Below are positions 1 to 8,015 of a stretch of DNA of 64,000 nucleotides, piece by piece; positions within the stretch are counted from its first letter, which is position 1; each line of letters starts with the position of its first letter. A program made the position numbers and the translations under genes. This stretch comes from JALZKA01 sp963734015 (GTDB taxonomy: Bacteria > Actinomycetota > Thermoleophilia > Solirubrobacterales > 70-9). The notes under the pieces were generated by a model. The model was not told the origin of the DNA, did no database searches, and was given only the letters and a program-made list of their open reading frames with translations. Where the stretch lies: the NCBI GenBank assembly GCA_963734015.1, contig CAVTFG010000024.1, forward strand, positions 94,490 to 158,489, written 5' to 3'.

Positions 1-1433
1 TTCTCCTCGTACTTCTCGTACGGGCCCATCGCGGCCGCCACCTCCGCCGACTTGCGGTACCCGCGGCCGGTCATGAGCGCGGTGATCGCGCCGGCGACGT
101 TGCGGCCCTCGTCCGAGTCGTACGGGAGGCCGTCGGCCATCAGCAGCGCGCCGAGGTTCGCGTAGCCCAGCCCGAGCTGGCGGAACGCGCGGGCGTTCTC
201 GCCGATCTCCTCGGTCGGGTAGCTCGACGGCGAGACGACGATCTCCTGCGCGAGGAACACGACGTCCACGGCGTGCTCGAAGCTCTCGACGTCGAAGCTG
301 CCGTCGTCCGAGCGGAACCGCATCAGGTTCAGCGACGCCAGGTTGCAGGCCGAGTCGTCGACGTGCATGTACTCGCTGCACGGGTTCGACGCGTTGATCC
401 GGCCCGACACCGGGCTGGTGTGCCAGCGGTTGATGATCGAGTCGTACTGGACGCCCGGATCGGCGCAGCGCCAGGCCGCGTCGGCGATCTGGTTCATGAG
501 GTTCTGCGCGTCGACCGACTCGACCACGCTCGAGTCCTTGCGGGCGATCAGATCCCACTCCTCGCCGGCCTCGACCGCCTGCATGAACTGGTCGGTTACG
601 CGGACCGAGTTGTTCGCGTTCTGGTACTGGATCGACGAGAAGGCGTCGGAGTCCAGGCGCATGTCGAACCCGGCGTCGCGCAGCGCGGCCGCCTTGTCCT
701 CCTCACGTGCCTTGCACCAGATGAAGTCCTCGATGTCCGGGTGATCGACGTCGAGCACGACCATCTTCGCCGCGCGGCGGGTCTTGCCGCCCGACTTGAT
801 GGTGCCGGCCCAGGCGTCGGCGCCGCGCATGAAGCTGACCGGGCCGGAGGCGAGCCCGCCCTTCGAGAGGTGCTCCTTCGAGGAGCGGATGTTCGAAAGG
901 TTGATGCCCGAGCCCGAACCGCCGCGGAAGATCATCCCCTCCTTGGTGTTCCAGTCGAGGATCGACTCCATCGTGTCCTCGACGCTCAGGATGAAGCAGG
1001 CGGAGCACTGCGGCTGCTCCTCGAAGCCGACGTTGAACCAGACCGGGCTGTTGAAGGCGGCCTTCTGGTGCAGGAGGATGTGGGTGAGCTCGGCCTCGAA
1101 GGCGTCGGCGTCGTCCGCGGCGGCGAAGTAGCCGCCCTCGCGCCCCCAGCCGGCGATCGTGCCGGCGACGCGGCCGATCATCTGCTTGACGGACGACTCG
1201 CGCTCGTCCGAGCCGATCCGCCCGCGGAAGTACTTCTGCGCGACGATGTTGGTCGCGTTCTGGGACCAGATCTTCGGGAACTCGACGCCGCGCTGCTCGA
1301 ACGCGGGGTTCTCGGGGTCGCCGATCACCGCGTCGCGGATCTCCCACTCGATCTCGTCGAAGGGGTGGATTCCGGGCGTCGTGTGGCGACGCTCGACGGT
1401 GATTCCCCCGGTCTTTGCGGCTGCTACTGCCAT
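1..1433 (-). CDS. nrdJ: Adenosylcobalamin-dependent (class II) ribonucleotide reductase, N-terminal part
   Basis: This gene makes deoxyribonucleotides from ribonucleotides using coenzyme B12, so it works without oxygen or an iron cofactor. It runs off the left edge, leaving about 477 N-terminal residues of a protein that is usually well over 700 long. The start ATG lies behind AGGAG (revcomp of 1441-1446). Active-site landmarks are present: a Cys at 143 in QCSACF, and the loop NPCSE at 350-354 with the presumptive thiyl-radical Cys352. Cys363 follows 11 residues later, the spacing seen between the radical Cys and the redox Cys in characterised class II enzymes. The gene starts 62 bp after nrdR on the same strand and is probably co-transcribed with it from the promoter carrying the NrdR boxes. 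The class assignment is firm; the missing C-terminus cannot be assessed. Confidence 0.95.
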   Translation of the reverse strand, partial: MAVAAAKTGGITVERRHTTPGIHPFDEIEWEIRDAVIGDPENPAFEQRGVEFPKIWSQNATNIVAQKYFRGRIGSDERESSVKQMIGRVAGTIAGWGREGGYFAAADDADAFEAELTHILLHQKAAFNSPVWFNVGFEEQPQCSACFILSVEDTMESILDWNTKEGMIFRGGSGSGINLSNIRSSKEHLSKGGLASGPVSFMRGADAWAGTIKSGGKTRRAAKMVVLDVDHPDIEDFIWCKAREEDKAAALRDAGFDMRLDSDAFSSIQYQNANNSVRVTDQFMQAVEAGEEWDLIARKDSSVVESVDAQNLMNQIADAAWRCADPGVQYDSIINRWHTSPVSGRINASNPCSEYMHVDDSACNLASLNLMRFRSDDGSFDVESFEHAVDVVFLAQEIVVSPSSYPTEEIGENARAFRQLGLGYANLGALLMADGLPYDSDEGRNVAGAITALMTGRGYRKSAEVAAAMGPYEKYEE

Positions 1434-1495
1434 GCTTTTCTCTCCTCTTGCGTCCTCGAAGTCCGTTCTAGCTGGTAACGACGAACTCAACCGAT

Positions 1496-1987
1496 TCACC
1501 CGGACGGAACCGGCTCGCCTGATTCACCCAATTTGCGCGGCGGCTCGACCCCGAGCCGGCGGAGCTCGCCGGTGAACTCCCCGGGGTCTTCGAAGCCCTT
1601 GTAGACGGCCGCGAACTGGAGGTACGCGATCCGGTCGAGCTCGCGCAGGCCGGTGAGGCACATCTCACCGACCGTCTCCGCCTCAAGATCGCCGCCGGCG
1701 GCCTCGGCAGCGTCCTCGATGCTCGCCACCAGCTGCTCGACCGCCGCCGGCTCGACCGGCCGCTTGTGCGCGGCGCGGAGCAGCCCGCCCGCCAGCTTCG
1801 CCCGGTCGAACCGCTGGCGCTCGCCGTCGCGCTTGATCACGAAGAGCGGCTCGCGCTCGCGGCGCTCGAACGTCGTGAACCGGCGCCCGCAGGCCGGGCA
1901 CTCGCGGCGCCGGCGGGTCGCTGCGCCGCCGTCGGCGCGGCGGCTCTCCAGGACGCGGGTGATCCCGTTGCAGGAGGGGCAAACCAT
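1496..1987 (-). CDS. nrdR: Transcriptional repressor NrdR
   Basis: NrdR represses ribonucleotide reductase genes in response to ATP/dATP. The 163-residue product has the zinc ribbon CPSC (3-6) and CPAC (30-33), the basic RRRREC stretch before the second pair, and FTTFE after it. An ATP-cone domain follows at about 49-139 (VIKRDGERQRFDRAKLAGGL onward). The C-terminus is slightly longer than the usual 150 residues. The start is fixed by the zinc ribbon beginning at residue 3. A TAGAAT -10-like hexamer sits 8 nt before the ATG, which suggests a nearly leaderless transcript. The gene lies directly upstream of nrdJ, its expected target, and carries its own operator pair. Confidence 0.96.
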   Translation of the reverse strand: MVCPSCNGITRVLESRRADGGAATRRRRECPACGRRFTTFERREREPLFVIKRDGERQRFDRAKLAGGLLRAAHKRPVEPAAVEQLVASIEDAAEAAGGDLEAETVGEMCLTGLRELDRIAYLQFAAVYKGFEDPGEFTGELRRLGVEPPRKLGESGEPVPSG

Positions 1988-1995
1988 TAACCACG

Positions 1996-2047
1996 ATTCT
2001 ACTAGTCGTAGCGTTTCCCTTCTTTCCTGGAACGCTATATGTAGGGT
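1996..2047 (-). promoter_or_regulatory. Promoter of nrdR-nrdJ with two NrdR-box-like sites
   Basis: The distal box at 2032-2047 (ACGCTATATGTAGGGT) matches 13 of 16 positions of the established NrdR-box consensus acaCwAtATaTwGtgt. A weaker box at 1999-2014 (CTACTAGTCGTAGCGT) keeps the CTA...TAG core. The centres are 33 bp apart, about three helical turns, as in known paired NrdR boxes. The proximal box overlaps the TAGAAT hexamer (revcomp of 1996-2001), so binding would block RNA polymerase. The trhA gene starts 51 bp to the right on the other strand. Confidence 0.7.
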
Positions 2048-2097
2048 CCTAGGCGGAAGCGCAGCAAAGACCCCGCAAGCTCCGCTACATTCGCCTC

Positions 2098-2925
2098 ATG
2101 GAGTTGGGCGACAGGGGCAAGGCCAGGCTCGACGAGGCCGCCGAGCGCTTCGCCGACGCCCGCGAAAACATGGCCGGCCGAGCCGCCGAGGCGCGCGAGA
2201 CGATGGCCGGCCGGGCGGCCGACGCCCGCGAGGCGATGGGCGATGCGGCGGCCGACGCGCGCGAGAAGGCGGCCGAGGCGATCGCCAAGGTCAAGCCGCG
2301 ACTGCGCGGCGTCACCCACGAGTACGCGTTCTTCGTCTCGCTGGTCCTCGGCGCGGGCCTGGTCCTGCTGGCCGACGGCGCGGAGGCCACCGCCGCCGTC
2401 GCCATCTACGCCGTCAGCCTGTCGGCCCTCTTCGGCGTCTCGGCGCTCTATCACGTGCACCAGTGGGAGCGCCCCGCCGCCCGCCGCTGGATGCGGCGCC
2501 TCGACCACACGATGATCTTCTTCCTGATCGCCGGCACGGTGACGCCCTTCGCACTGCTCGTCATGGACGGCCCGCTGGGAACCGCGCTCCTGATCGCCGT
2601 CTGGGCCGGGGCGCTGGCGGGGACGATCGTCGAGCTCGTCTGGACCGACTCGCCGAAGTCGGTCTCGGCCGTCGTCTATATCGCAGTCGGCCTGATCGGC
2701 GCTGTCGGCTTCCCCGCGATCCTGATCGAGGCGGGCATCGTGGCCGGGCTCCTGATCGCCGCTGGCGGCCTCCTCTACACGACCGGCGCCGTGATCTACG
2801 CCCTGGGGCGGCCGGATCCAAGCCCGACGGTCTTCGGCTACCACGAGATCTTCCACGTCCTGGTAATCGCCGCCGCCGCGGCGCACTTCGCGGCCGTCGC
2901 GCTGTTCGCGGTGCCCGCCGCCTGA
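2098..2925 (+). CDS. trhA: TrhA/hemolysin III (PAQR-like) membrane protein with repetitive N-terminal helix
   Basis: This is a seven-helix membrane protein of the hemolysin III/TrhA family (PAQR superfamily), a family linked to membrane-lipid homeostasis in E. coli; the name hemolysin is historical. The core starts near residue 70 and shows family motifs: SALYH, then LDHTMIFFLIAGTVTPF, and near the end GYHEIFHVLVIAAAAAHF. The conserved His and Asp residues are the presumed zinc ligands. At 275 residues it is longer than the usual 210-220 because of an amphipathic N-terminal segment made of four 11-residue repeats. A TACATT -10 hexamer at 2086-2091 lies 6 nt before the ATG, so the transcript is probably leaderless. 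The gene is convergent with the ROK gene downstream. Confidence 0.9.
   Translation: MELGDRGKARLDEAAERFADARENMAGRAAEARETMAGRAADAREAMGDAAADAREKAAEAIAKVKPRLRGVTHEYAFFVSLVLGAGLVLLADGAEATAAVAIYAVSLSALFGVSALYHVHQWERPAARRWMRRLDHTMIFFLIAGTVTPFALLVMDGPLGTALLIAVWAGALAGTIVELVWTDSPKSVSAVVYIAVGLIGAVGFPAILIEAGIVAGLLIAAGGLLYTTGAVIYALGRPDPSPTVFGYHEIFHVLVIAAAAAHFAAVALFAVPAA
2152..2283 (+). repeat. Four tandem 33-bp (11-residue) coding repeats in trhA
   Basis: Residues 19-62 consist of ADARENMAGRA, AEARETMAGRA, ADAREAMGDAA and ADAREKAAEAI. The 11-residue period with Ala on one face and Asp/Glu/Arg on the other is typical of amphipathic helices that lie on membranes or form coiled coils (apolipoprotein/LEA-like). 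The DNA copies have diverged at third positions, so the repeat is old and under selection, not a recent slippage product. Confidence 0.8.
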
Positions 2926-2983
2926 TGTAGAGGTCGCTTGACAGTCTCGCCGCGGCTGAGCCTGGCGGGTCGGCCGGGTGGTT

Positions 2984-4195
2984 CTAGGCGGCGGTGACCT
3001 CGCCCTGGACCACGCGGTCGACCACGTCCGCCGCGAGCACGTGCTCGATCACCATGATCGCGGCACCGATGATCCCGGCGCGGTCGCCGAGCTCTGAGGG
3101 GAGCGTGCGCAGGTCGCGCGTTGCGAGCGGCAGCGATCGCTGAAAGGTCACCTCGCGGACACCCGCGAGGAGCTGCTCGTGGACCTCCGCCATGTCGCCG
3201 CCGATCACGACGACCTCGGGGTTGAAGAAGTTCACGCAACCGGCGAGGACCTCGCCGAGCGAGCGGCCGGCCTCGCGCACCATCCGGACCGCGCTCGAGT
3301 TGCCCCCGCGCACCAGGTCGACCACGTCGCGGCTGTTGACCGCCTTCGTCCCGGCCTCGGTCAGTGCCTCTGCCAGAGCGTGCCCGCCGGCCACGGCCTC
3401 GAGGCAGCCGATGTTGCCGCAGTGGCAGATCACCTCGTCGTGGCCGGAGACCCGGATGTGGCCGATGTCGCCCGCCGCGCCCTGCGTGCCGCGATGGATG
3501 TGCCCGCCGGCGACGATGCCGCAGCCGATCCCGGTGCCGACCTTGATCATCAGGAGGTTCTCGGTGTCGGGGAAGGTCGTGAAGTGCTCGCCGAGGGCCA
3601 TGATGTTGACGTCGTTGTCGACCAGCACCGGTGCGTCGTAGCGGCTCGCGAACCAGCCCGGGATCGAGAACCCGTCCCACCCCGGCATGATCGGCGGGTT
3701 GACGGGCTGGCCGGTGGAGAACGCCACCGGGCCCGGCACGCCGATGCCGATGCCGCGCACGTCCGCGTCGCTCCGGCCGGTCTCCTTCAGCAGGGACTTG
3801 AATTCACGGTTGACCCACTCGAGGACCTTCTCGGGGCCGAGGCCGATGTCCTTGTCGGCGACCACCTCCGCCAGCGGCGAGCCCGCGAGGTCGCTCACCG
3901 CGAGGTGCGAGTGGGTCGCTCCCAGGTCGGCGACCAGCGCCACGCCCGCGTCATGGTTGAACGCCAGCACGGTCGGCGGGCGGCCACCGGTCGACGCGCT
4001 GCCGCCGGCCTCGAGCACGAACCTGTGGGCGATCAGCGCGTCGACGCGCTGCGCGACGGTCGAGCGGGCCAGCCCGGTCACCCGCGCCAGGTCCGCGCGC
4101 GTCACGGCCTCGCCGCTGCGGATCAGGCCGAGGACCGTGCCGGCGCCGGGTGGTGACGTCCCGCGGGCGCTGTCGTGCAGCTCGGCGCCCCTCAT
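2984..4195 (-). CDS. ROK-family transcriptional regulator
   Basis: This is a NagC/XylR-type repressor: an N-terminal winged helix (about 20-80, with DLARVTGLARSTVAQRVDAL) joined to a ROK sugar-kinase-like domain. The ROK domain contains DNDVN, the glycine-rich GTGIGCGIVAGGHIHRG segment, GAAGDIGHI, and the zinc motif CHCGNIGCLEAVAGG (CxCGxxGC). The length of 403 residues is typical of repressors and longer than ROK kinases. It is divergent from the sugar-dehydrogenase/ABC-transporter operon starting at 4347 and is the likely regulator of that operon and of itself. The inducer is unknown, probably a sugar or sugar derivative imported by that transporter. Confidence 0.9.
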   Translation of the reverse strand: MRGAELHDSARGTSPPGAGTVLGLIRSGEAVTRADLARVTGLARSTVAQRVDALIAHRFVLEAGGSASTGGRPPTVLAFNHDAGVALVADLGATHSHLAVSDLAGSPLAEVVADKDIGLGPEKVLEWVNREFKSLLKETGRSDADVRGIGIGVPGPVAFSTGQPVNPPIMPGWDGFSIPGWFASRYDAPVLVDNDVNIMALGEHFTTFPDTENLLMIKVGTGIGCGIVAGGHIHRGTQGAAGDIGHIRVSGHDEVICHCGNIGCLEAVAGGHALAEALTEAGTKAVNSRDVVDLVRGGNSSAVRMVREAGRSLGEVLAGCVNFFNPEVVVIGGDMAEVHEQLLAGVREVTFQRSLPLATRDLRTLPSELGDRAGIIGAAIMVIEHVLAADVVDRVVQGEVTAA

Positions 4196-4306
4196 GGCCG
4201 CAGTAAGTCAGGGTTCGCAGCTGTTTCGACCGGTTTGATGAGGGATTTTCTTCTCACCGATTCTGGATACTAGCGGCCGCGAAAGCGAAAGTGGCGTTTC
4301 TTTTGC

Positions 4307-4335
4307 TTGACAACCGATCAAAGCTTGGATACGTT
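4307..4335 (+). promoter_or_regulatory. Promoter of the Gfo/Idh-ABC transporter operon
   Basis: TTGACA at 4307-4312 and TACGTT at 4330-4335 are separated by 17 bp, an ideal sigma-70-type spacing, and the predicted start lies only a few bases before the ATG at 4347. Just upstream (4281-4306) is an A/T-richer patch with GAAA-N6-TTTC dyad symmetry in otherwise GC-rich DNA, a candidate ROK operator. The operator call is inference. Confidence 0.65.
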
Positions 4336-4346
4336 CGCCGCGAACT

Positions 4347-5510
4347 ATGGCCCTGCCACTACGGGTTGCCATTGCCGGTACAGGTTTTATCGGCGCTGTC
4401 CATGCCAGGTCCGCCCAGCGGGTGGGCGCGCGGCTGGTCGGCGTCGCGGCGTCCTCGCCCGAGCGGAGCGCCGCCGCCGCGGCGGCGCTCGGCGCTGAAC
4501 GCGCCTTCGACTCCGCGGAGGAGCTCGTCGAGTCCGACGATGTCGACGTCGTCCACGTTTGCACTCCCAACTACCTCCACGTCGAGCTCGCCCAGCGCGC
4601 GCTCGAGGCCGGCAAGCACGTGGTCTGCGAGAAGCCGCTCGCGCTCGACGCGGACGCTGCCAGGCGCCTCACGGCGGCGGCGCTCGAGACGGGCGGGACG
4701 CACGCGGTGCCGTTCGTCTACCGCTACTACCCGACTGTCCGGGAGGCCCGGGAGCGGGTGCGCGCCGGCACCACCGGTTCGCTGCGCCTGATGCACGGCA
4801 CCTACCTGCAGGACTGGCTCCTCTACCAGGACGACGACAACTGGCGCGTCAACGAGGAGGCCGGCGGAGCGTCGCGCGCCTTCGCCGACATCGGCTCGCA
4901 CTGGTGCGATCTCGTCGAGTTCGTCTCCGGCCATCGGATCGCCCGGCTGGTCGCGCAGACGATGACGGTGCATCCGGAACGGGTTTCGGCGACGCATCGC
5001 GCGGCGTTCGCGCGTGACGGCGACGGCGGCGAGGGCGGCATGATGCGGCCGGTCGGGACCGAGGACGTGGCGATCGTCCAGTTCGAAACCGACCAGGGCG
5101 CGGTGGGGTCGACGGTCATCAGCCAGGTCTCCCCGGGCCGCAAGAACCGCCTCTGGCTCGAGCTCGACGGCGAGCAGGAATCTTTGGTGTTCGACCAGGA
5201 GAACCCCGAGACGCTGTGGTGCGGGAGCCGCGAGCACGCGACCGTGATCCACCGCGACCCGCTGGTGCTCTCGCCCCCGGCGGCACGGCTCGCCACGCTT
5301 CCCGGCGGCCACCCTCAGGGCTACGGCGACTGCTTCGACGCCTTTGTCGCCGACACCTATTCCACGATCCGAAACGGCGAGGTCATCGACGGCCTCCCCG
5401 GCTTCGCCGACGGGCTTCGCGCTGCCGAGGTCACCGACGCGGTGCTGCGGTCGGCGCGCGAGCAGGATTGGGTGGAAGTCGCGAACCACCCGGTGGGAGC
5501 CACCCCGTGA
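4347..5510 (+). CDS. Gfo/Idh/MocA-family NAD(P)-dependent sugar dehydrogenase
   Basis: This is a two-domain oxidoreductase that oxidises a hydroxyl on a sugar, inositol or related ring. The N-terminal Rossmann fold shows GTGFIG (11-16) and the catalytic-lysine motif EKP (95-97). The C-terminal domain includes DIGSHWCDLVEFV, matching the conserved catalytic His/Asp region. Length is 387 residues. It is the first gene of a run ending with the sugar-binding protein; its last bases overlap the GTG of the next gene (GTGA). The substrate is unknown. Together with the isomerase-like neighbour it resembles the first two steps of 3-keto-sugar or inositol-type pathways, which is inference. Confidence 0.88.
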   Translation: MALPLRVAIAGTGFIGAVHARSAQRVGARLVGVAASSPERSAAAAAALGAERAFDSAEELVESDDVDVVHVCTPNYLHVELAQRALEAGKHVVCEKPLALDADAARRLTAAALETGGTHAVPFVYRYYPTVREARERVRAGTTGSLRLMHGTYLQDWLLYQDDDNWRVNEEAGGASRAFADIGSHWCDLVEFVSGHRIARLVAQTMTVHPERVSATHRAAFARDGDGGEGGMMRPVGTEDVAIVQFETDQGAVGSTVISQVSPGRKNRLWLELDGEQESLVFDQENPETLWCGSREHATVIHRDPLVLSPPAARLATLPGGHPQGYGDCFDAFVADTYSTIRNGEVIDGLPGFADGLRAAEVTDAVLRSAREQDWVEVANHPVGATP

Positions 5511-6427
5511 GGCTCGGGTTCCTGACCGCCTGCATGCCCGAGCGCAAGCTCGACGACATCGCCGCGTGGGCGGGGGAGCACGGGTTCGAAGCGCTCGAGC
5601 TCGCCGCCTGGCCAAGCCTGGGAGACCGTCCCTTCACAGCTTCACACCTCGCCGCGGACCAGTTCGACCAGGGAGAGGCCGAGCGCGTCCAGGGGATCCT
5701 GGATGCCAACGGGCTGGAGCTGTCCGCGCTCGCGTACTACGACAACAACCTGCACCCGGACCCAGAGGAGCGCCGCCGCATCCACGAGCACCTCATCGCG
5801 TGCATCGACGCGGCGGCGGCGCTGGGCGGGGTGCCGGTCGGGACGTTCATCGGGCGCGACCCCTCGCGGAGCGCGGCCGAGAACCTGCGTGAGGCTGAAT
5901 CCGCGTTCAAGCCCTTGCTCGACCACGCGGGCGAGCGCGGGGTGACGATGATGATCGAGAACTGCGTGATGGAGGGCTGGACGGCGGACGGCGGGCCCGG
6001 CAATCTCGCCTACTCGCCGGAGCTCTGGGAGTGGATGTTCGACCTCGGCTTCTATCTGAACTTCGACCCGTCCCACCTCCTCTGGCTCGGGATCGACCCG
6101 GTCGCGGCGCTGCGGCCCTACGTCGACAAGGTCGCCCACGCCCATGCCAAGGACGCCGAGACGTTCCCCGAGAAGCGCAACAAGTACGGGTTCTTCGGCC
6201 GGCTGGGGGACCGCGACCGCGACCCCTGGGACATGGGCTGGTGGCGCTACCGGATCCCCGGCCTGGGCGAGGTCGACTTCCCCCACTACGTCGACGCGCT
6301 GTACGAGGGCGGCTTCGACGGCGTCCTCTCGATCGAGCACGAGGACCCGGTCTGGGGCGGCTCGCCCGAGAAGGTCGAGGCCGGGCTCGAGATCGCGCAT
6401 CGCAACCTGAGGCCACTCGTCCTGTGA
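5507..6427 (+). CDS. Sugar phosphate isomerase/epimerase (xylose-isomerase-like TIM barrel)
   Basis: This is a TIM barrel of the AP-endonuclease-2/xylose-isomerase-like superfamily, whose members epimerise, isomerise or dehydrate (keto-)sugars with a divalent metal. The start is the GTG overlapping the previous stop by 4 bp, giving 306 residues that begin LGFLTACMPERKLDDIAAW. Metal-site motifs include MIENC (strand 5 Glu), NFDPSHLLWLGID (Asp/His), HAHAKDAE, and a C-terminal SIEHEDP glutamate. The close pairing with the dehydrogenase suggests it acts on the oxidised product. The exact reaction is unknown. Confidence 0.85.
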   Translation: MRLGFLTACMPERKLDDIAAWAGEHGFEALELAAWPSLGDRPFTASHLAADQFDQGEAERVQGILDANGLELSALAYYDNNLHPDPEERRRIHEHLIACIDAAAALGGVPVGTFIGRDPSRSAAENLREAESAFKPLLDHAGERGVTMMIENCVMEGWTADGGPGNLAYSPELWEWMFDLGFYLNFDPSHLLWLGIDPVAALRPYVDKVAHAHAKDAETFPEKRNKYGFFGRLGDRDRDPWDMGWWRYRIPGLGEVDFPHYVDALYEGGFDGVLSIEHEDPVWGGSPEKVEAGLEIAHRNLRPLVL

Positions 6428-6437
6428 GGTTCGACCC

Positions 6438-8015
6438 GTGAGCGTCGCTGACGAGACAGCCGAGAACCAGGCCCGCGGGAACGGAGGCGGCCCGCCGCTG
6501 ATCCGGATGAGCGGGATCGGCAAGGAGTTCCTCGGCGTCCGGGTGCTCGAGGACGTCGACCTCGACTGCACGGCCGGCGAGGTGCACGCGATCGTCGGGG
6601 AGAACGGCGCCGGGAAGTCCACACTGATGAAGATCCTTTGCGGCGCATACCGGCCGAGCGACGGCGAGATCCGGATCGACGGCGAGCCGGTCGACTTCCA
6701 TCACCCGCTCGAGGGGCAGCAGGCGGGCGTGGCGATCATCTACCAGGAGTTCAACCTCCTTCCCGACCGCACGGTCGCCGAGAACATCTTCCTGGGCAGG
6801 GAGCCCCGTCGCGGTGTTCTGATCGACCGCGGGGCTATGGAGGAGCGCTCGGCCGAGCTGCTCGCCGAGCTGGCGCCCGACGATCCGATGTCGCCGCGCG
6901 ACCTGGTCGGGAACCTGCCGGTCGCCCGGCAGCAGACGGTCGAGATCGCGAAGGCGCTGTCGCTCGACTCGCGGATCATGGTCATGGACGAGCCCACCGC
7001 CGCGCTCGCCGCCCACGAGGTCGAGCAGTTGTTCACGCAGGTCCAGCGGCTCAAGGACCGCGGCCTTGCGGTCTTCTACATCTCGCACCGCCTCAAGGAG
7101 GTGTTCCAGATCGCCGAGCGGATCACGGTCCTCAAGGACGGAAAGCTTGTGAAGACCGTCGCCAGCAACGAGGTGACCTCCCCGCAGCTGGTCCGCATGA
7201 TGGTCGGTCGCGAGCTCGACCAGTACTTCCCCCCGCGGGCCGAGTCCGGCGCCCGCGGCCCGGTCCGCCTCAAGCTCCGCGGCGCGGGCAACGACCTGCT
7301 GTCGGACATCGACCTGGACGTGCACTCGGGGGAGATCGTCGGCATCGCGGGCCTCCAGGGGTCGGGCCGGACCGAGCTCGCGCGCGCCATCTTCGGGGCC
7401 GATGCGTTCCGCCACGGCACGCTCGAGCTCGACGGCGACGAGCGGCGCATCGGGTCCCCTCGGGCCGCGGTCGCCGCCGGGATCGGGTTCGTGACCGAGG
7501 ACCGAAAGGCCGAGGGCCTGGCGCTCTCGCAGTCCATCCGCGACAACGTGAGCCTCGCCTGGCGCGGGCTGCGGCGCTCGCTCCGGCGCGAGCACGAGCT
7601 CGAGGTCGGGACGCTCGTCAAGGCCGTCGAGCTTCGCTTCCGCGCGCTGGGCCAGGAGGTCCGGTTCCTCTCGGGCGGCAACCAGCAGAAGGTCGTGCTC
7701 GCGAAGTGGCTCGCGACCGAGCCACAGCTGGTGATCTTCGACGAGCCGACCCGCGGCATCGACGTCGGCGCGAAGGCCGGCATCCACGACCTGATCCGCG
7801 GTCTCGCCAACGAGGGCGTCGCCGTGGTGATGATCTCGTCGGAGCTCCCCGAGGTGATCGGGATGAGCGACCGGATCATCGTCATGCGCCAGGGCGCGAT
7901 CGCGGGCGAACTGGAGGCCGGCCCGACGGAGGCCGACATCATGTTCCTGGCGACCGGCGAGCGCGACGTCGCGACCGAATCGCCGGCCAAGCCGACCGAC
8001 GGAGCCTCTGAATGA
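6438..8015 (+). CDS. Sugar ABC importer, duplicated ATP-binding subunit (RbsA/MglA type)
   Basis: This is the tandem ATPase of a CUT2-type (ribose/galactose family) importer, 525 residues. The first cassette has Walker A GENGAGKST (54-62), the Q-loop IIYQEFNLL and Walker B IMVMDEPTAAL. The second has a degenerate P-loop (GLQGSGRTEL) but intact LSGGNQQKVVLAKWL and LVIFDEPTRGIDVG, the asymmetry usual in RbsA/MglA. It starts at GTG 6438, 10 bp after the isomerase, and overlaps the first permease by 4 bp. It powers import through the two permeases that follow. Confidence 0.95.
   Translation: MSVADETAENQARGNGGGPPLIRMSGIGKEFLGVRVLEDVDLDCTAGEVHAIVGENGAGKSTLMKILCGAYRPSDGEIRIDGEPVDFHHPLEGQQAGVAIIYQEFNLLPDRTVAENIFLGREPRRGVLIDRGAMEERSAELLAELAPDDPMSPRDLVGNLPVARQQTVEIAKALSLDSRIMVMDEPTAALAAHEVEQLFTQVQRLKDRGLAVFYISHRLKEVFQIAERITVLKDGKLVKTVASNEVTSPQLVRMMVGRELDQYFPPRAESGARGPVRLKLRGAGNDLLSDIDLDVHSGEIVGIAGLQGSGRTELARAIFGADAFRHGTLELDGDERRIGSPRAAVAAGIGFVTEDRKAEGLALSQSIRDNVSLAWRGLRRSLRREHELEVGTLVKAVELRFRALGQEVRFLSGGNQQKVVLAKWLATEPQLVIFDEPTRGIDVGAKAGIHDLIRGLANEGVAVVMISSELPEVIGMSDRIIVMRQGAIAGELEAGPTEADIMFLATGERDVATESPAKPTDGASE

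Noticed and set aside
273..1478. Long rightward open frame opposite nrdJ
   Set aside because: It is antisense to a clear ribonucleotide reductase with its catalytic motifs. Its Val/Arg/Asp-rich composition is typical of a GC-rich shadow frame.
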